Source of the DNA: JANQOH01 sp965214495
Lineage (GTDB): Bacteria > Pseudomonadota > Alphaproteobacteria > UBA7887
DNA length: 64,000 nt
Direction of reading: 5' to 3'
NCBI GenBank assembly: GCA_965214495.1
Contig: OZ243958.1
Span: 868,001 to 932,000, forward strand
Below the pieces are notes generated by a model. It was not told the origin of the DNA, searched no databases, and saw nothing but the letters and a program-made list of their open reading frames with translations. This document shows, piece by piece, positions 62,203-64,000 of the stretch. Position 1 is the first letter of the stretch. The number at the start of each line of letters is the position of its first letter. The position numbers and the translations under genes are program-made.

Positions 62203-62220
62203 GGAAGCGGGAAGACCGCG

Positions 62221-62415
62221 ATGAAATGGACCGACATTTACGACATCGCCATCGCCCTCGAAGAGCGTCACCCCGACGCCGACAACGTCAATCTGCGCTT
62301 CACCGATCTGCATCGGTGGGTGGCCGCGCTGCCGGGCTTCGACGACGACCCCGACCGTTCGAGCGAAAAGATCCTCGAGGCCATCCAGATGGCGTGGATC
62401 GAGGAGCGCGATTGA
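62221..62415 (+). CDS. iscX: Fe-S assembly protein IscX
   Basis: A 64-residue acidic protein. MKWTDIYDIAIALEERHPD and VNLRFTDLHRWVAALPGFDD are diagnostic of IscX (YfhJ). It binds iron and IscS and tunes the desulfurase. It ends the canonical isc gene set, 18 bp after fdx. Confidence 0.95.
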   Translation: MKWTDIYDIAIALEERHPDADNVNLRFTDLHRWVAALPGFDDDPDRSSEKILEAIQMAWIEERD

Positions 62416-62422
62416 CGGCGCG

Positions 62423-63376
62423 ATGAACGACGTTCTGCGCACCCCCCAAGCCCGCTTCGAGGCGCTGCCCGGTTATCCGTTCGCGCCGCGCTGGCTCGAC
62501 GAAGTCGCCGGTTTCCCCGGAGTCCGGCTGCACTATCTCGACGAACGCCCGGCGCGGGCGAAGCCGGAGACCGTCCTGTGCCTTCACGGTCATCCCACGT
62601 GGAGTTATCTGTTCCGCCGCATGATCCCGCGCTTCGTCGATTCCGGCTACCGCGTCGTCGCGCCTGACCTGCCGGGCTTCGGGAAGTCCGACAAGCCGAC
62701 GGATGAATCGGCGTTCACCGTCGAATCGCTGCGCAGCGCCGCGCTTGATCTTATCGAACGGTTGGCGCTCGACGATGTGGTGGTCGTCGGCCACGACTGG
62801 GGCGCAACTTTGGGGTTGACCCTGCCGCTCGCGTTGCCTGGCCGCATCGCCGGTCTGATGGTCATGAACTGCGCACTGCCGGCGGGCGACCGGCGCCTGC
62901 CCGACGGAGTGATCGGCTGGCGCAACTACAACGCCGCCAACCCCGACCTCAACGTGCCCGGGCTGATGGCGAAGGCCAACCGCATTCTGACCTTCGGCGA
63001 ATGTCGGGCCTATGGCGCGCCGTTCCCGGACGCGGCGCACAAGGCGGCGCTGCGCGCCCTGCCGGCGTTGATTTCGCAAGACCGCGACGCACCGGGGGCT
63101 GTCATGCTGCGCGAGGCGCGCACGTGGCTCGGCGAATCGTGGCGCGGCGCCTCGCAGTTCGTATGGGGCCTGCGTGATCCGGTGCACGGTCGGTCGGCGT
63201 TGCGCCGTCTGCACGGCATGGTAGCCGGTTCTCCGGAGCCGATCGCACTCGATCATGCGGGCCATTTCGTCCCCGAATGGGGCGACGAGTTCGCCGGCGC
63301 CGCGATGGAGTCGATCGCCCTGCAGATCGCCGCCCGCCGGGTTGCCGAAGGCGTGGAGAACGATGACGCCGCCTGA
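62423..63376 (+). CDS. haloalkane dehalogenase-like alpha/beta hydrolase
   Basis: A 317-residue hydrolase. The oxyanion block is CLHGHPTWSYLFRRMIP, and the nucleophile aspartate sits in VVGHDWGATLGL, with Asp in the position taken by Ser in esterases and followed by a halide-binding Trp. The histidine is in LDHAGHFVPEWG. These features match haloalkane dehalogenases of the DhlA/HLD-I kind. It begins 7 bp after iscX and may be co-transcribed. Activity is not proven, and epoxide hydrolase-like roles are possible. Confidence 0.8.
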   Translation: MNDVLRTPQARFEALPGYPFAPRWLDEVAGFPGVRLHYLDERPARAKPETVLCLHGHPTWSYLFRRMIPRFVDSGYRVVAPDLPGFGKSDKPTDESAFTVESLRSAALDLIERLALDDVVVVGHDWGATLGLTLPLALPGRIAGLMVMNCALPAGDRRLPDGVIGWRNYNAANPDLNVPGLMAKANRILTFGECRAYGAPFPDAAHKAALRALPALISQDRDAPGAVMLREARTWLGESWRGASQFVWGLRDPVHGRSALRRLHGMVAGSPEPIALDHAGHFVPEWGDEFAGAAMESIALQIAARRVAEGVENDDAA

Positions 63377-64000
63377 CGACAACACGCTGTTCGCACGTCT
63401 GCGCGCGGCGTGCGCCGACGACTGGCGCGCCTATTGCCGTCACCGCTTTGTCGCCGGCCTCGCCGACGGCAGCCTGCCGGAAGCGGCGTTCCGCCACTAT
63501 CTGGTTCAGGACTATCTCTTCCTGATTCAGTTCGCGCGCGCTTATGCGCTGGCAGCCTACAAGGCGGATACGATCGAAGACATGCGCGCGGCGGCCGCCA
63601 CCCTGTCGGGGATTCTCGACACCGAGATGGCGCTGCATGTCGGCTACTGCGCCGAGTGGGATCTGACCGAACAGGACATGGCCGCCGCGCCGGAGGCGCT
63701 CGAGACCGTCGCCTACACGCGCTTCGTTCTCGATTGCGGCCACGCGGGCGACCTGCTCGATCTGCTCGTCGCCCTCGCGCCCTGCGTGGTGGGTTACGGC
63801 GAAATCGGCCGTCGGCTCGGCGCCGACCCGGCAACGCGGCGCGACGGCAATCCGTATGTCAGTTGGATCGACATGTATTCCAGCGCAGAATATCAGGAGG
63901 TCGCCCGGGCCGCGGTCGCGCAGCTCGAACGCGCGGCCGCACGGCGCAGCGGCGAGGCCCGTTTCGCGCATCTCGCGGCGCTGCTCGGCCAGGCGACCCG
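63363..64000 (+). CDS. tenA: TenA family protein (aminopyrimidine aminohydrolase), 3' end outside window
   Basis: About 212 N-terminal codons of a TenA/thiaminase II homologue, overlapping the upstream hydrolase gene by 14 bp. AFRHYLVQDYLFLIQFARAYA is the conserved helix pair and LAPCVVGYGEIG carries the catalytic cysteine. YVSWIDMYSSAEYQ follows. TenA salvages thiamine pyrimidine. The reading frame is open to the window edge. Confidence 0.9.
   Translation, partial: MTPPDDNTLFARLRAACADDWRAYCRHRFVAGLADGSLPEAAFRHYLVQDYLFLIQFARAYALAAYKADTIEDMRAAAATLSGILDTEMALHVGYCAEWDLTEQDMAAAPEALETVAYTRFVLDCGHAGDLLDLLVALAPCVVGYGEIGRRLGADPATRRDGNPYVSWIDMYSSAEYQEVARAAVAQLERAAARRSGEARFAHLAALLGQAT

Overview
The window is a G+C-rich chromosomal segment of an alphaproteobacterium. 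A Rhodospirillales-like heterotroph is my inference, based on the housekeeping gene order (DUF2007, N6-methyltransferase and S49 peptidase opposite ispB; ygfZ; folE/apaG), the complete cysE-iscR-isc operon and the PQQ dehydrogenase. No rRNA is present; one tRNA-Gly is seen. No plasmid or phage genes are evident.

Layout. 1-4.9 kb: two acyl-CoA dehydrogenases, then S49 peptidase, methyltransferase and DUF2007 opposite an octaprenyl diphosphate synthase gene. 4.9-9 kb: SDR, YgfZ, a three-cupin protein and a DUF4198 protein. 8.8-13.7 kb: an overlapping trehalose operon (GH15, otsA, otsB, glk). 13.8-14.6 kb: a CmcJ/NvfI-like enzyme. 14.75-19.9 kb: accessory locus. A REP-like palindrome abuts an IS1111-group (IS110 family) insertion sequence, whose right-end noncoding segment is repeated about 21 times as a 131-bp tandem array. 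The array ends inside a truncated lysyl-endopeptidase-like gene. 19.9-23.6 kb: a Calx-beta autotransporter gene broken by an amber codon and a frameshift. 24-32 kb: acyl-CoA ligase, a VapBC-type pair, DehI-like protein, glutaryl-CoA dehydrogenase, dihydroorotase and RhlE. 32-44 kb: parE, a lipoprotein, a peptide-type ABC transporter without a binding protein, an RND efflux pair and TrkH. 44-48 kb: folE, apaG, DUF971, Trm112, LON-domain, CnoX-like and YbaK-like genes, then tRNA-Gly. 48-51.6 kb: a PQQ alcohol dehydrogenase, a cytochrome c and two secreted proteins of unknown function. 51.6-54.7 kb: tyrS, anmK and a hydrolase. 54.8-62.4 kb: the isc operon behind a near-consensus IscR box. 62.4-64 kb: a haloalkane dehalogenase-like hydrolase and a partial tenA.

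The most unusual feature is the IS1111/array locus. The 13-bp right-end inverted repeat of the element, which pairs with the left-end repeat at 14816-14828, lies inside the 131-bp unit. The array is therefore a tandem amplification of the part of the element that in IS1111-group elements carries the guide RNA (seekRNA/bridge RNA). The units are essentially identical, so the array is not CRISPR-like in guide diversity. It looks like recent dosage amplification or repeated end-directed recombination. The truncated last unit and the unmatched flanks also leave rearrangement or assembly error possible.
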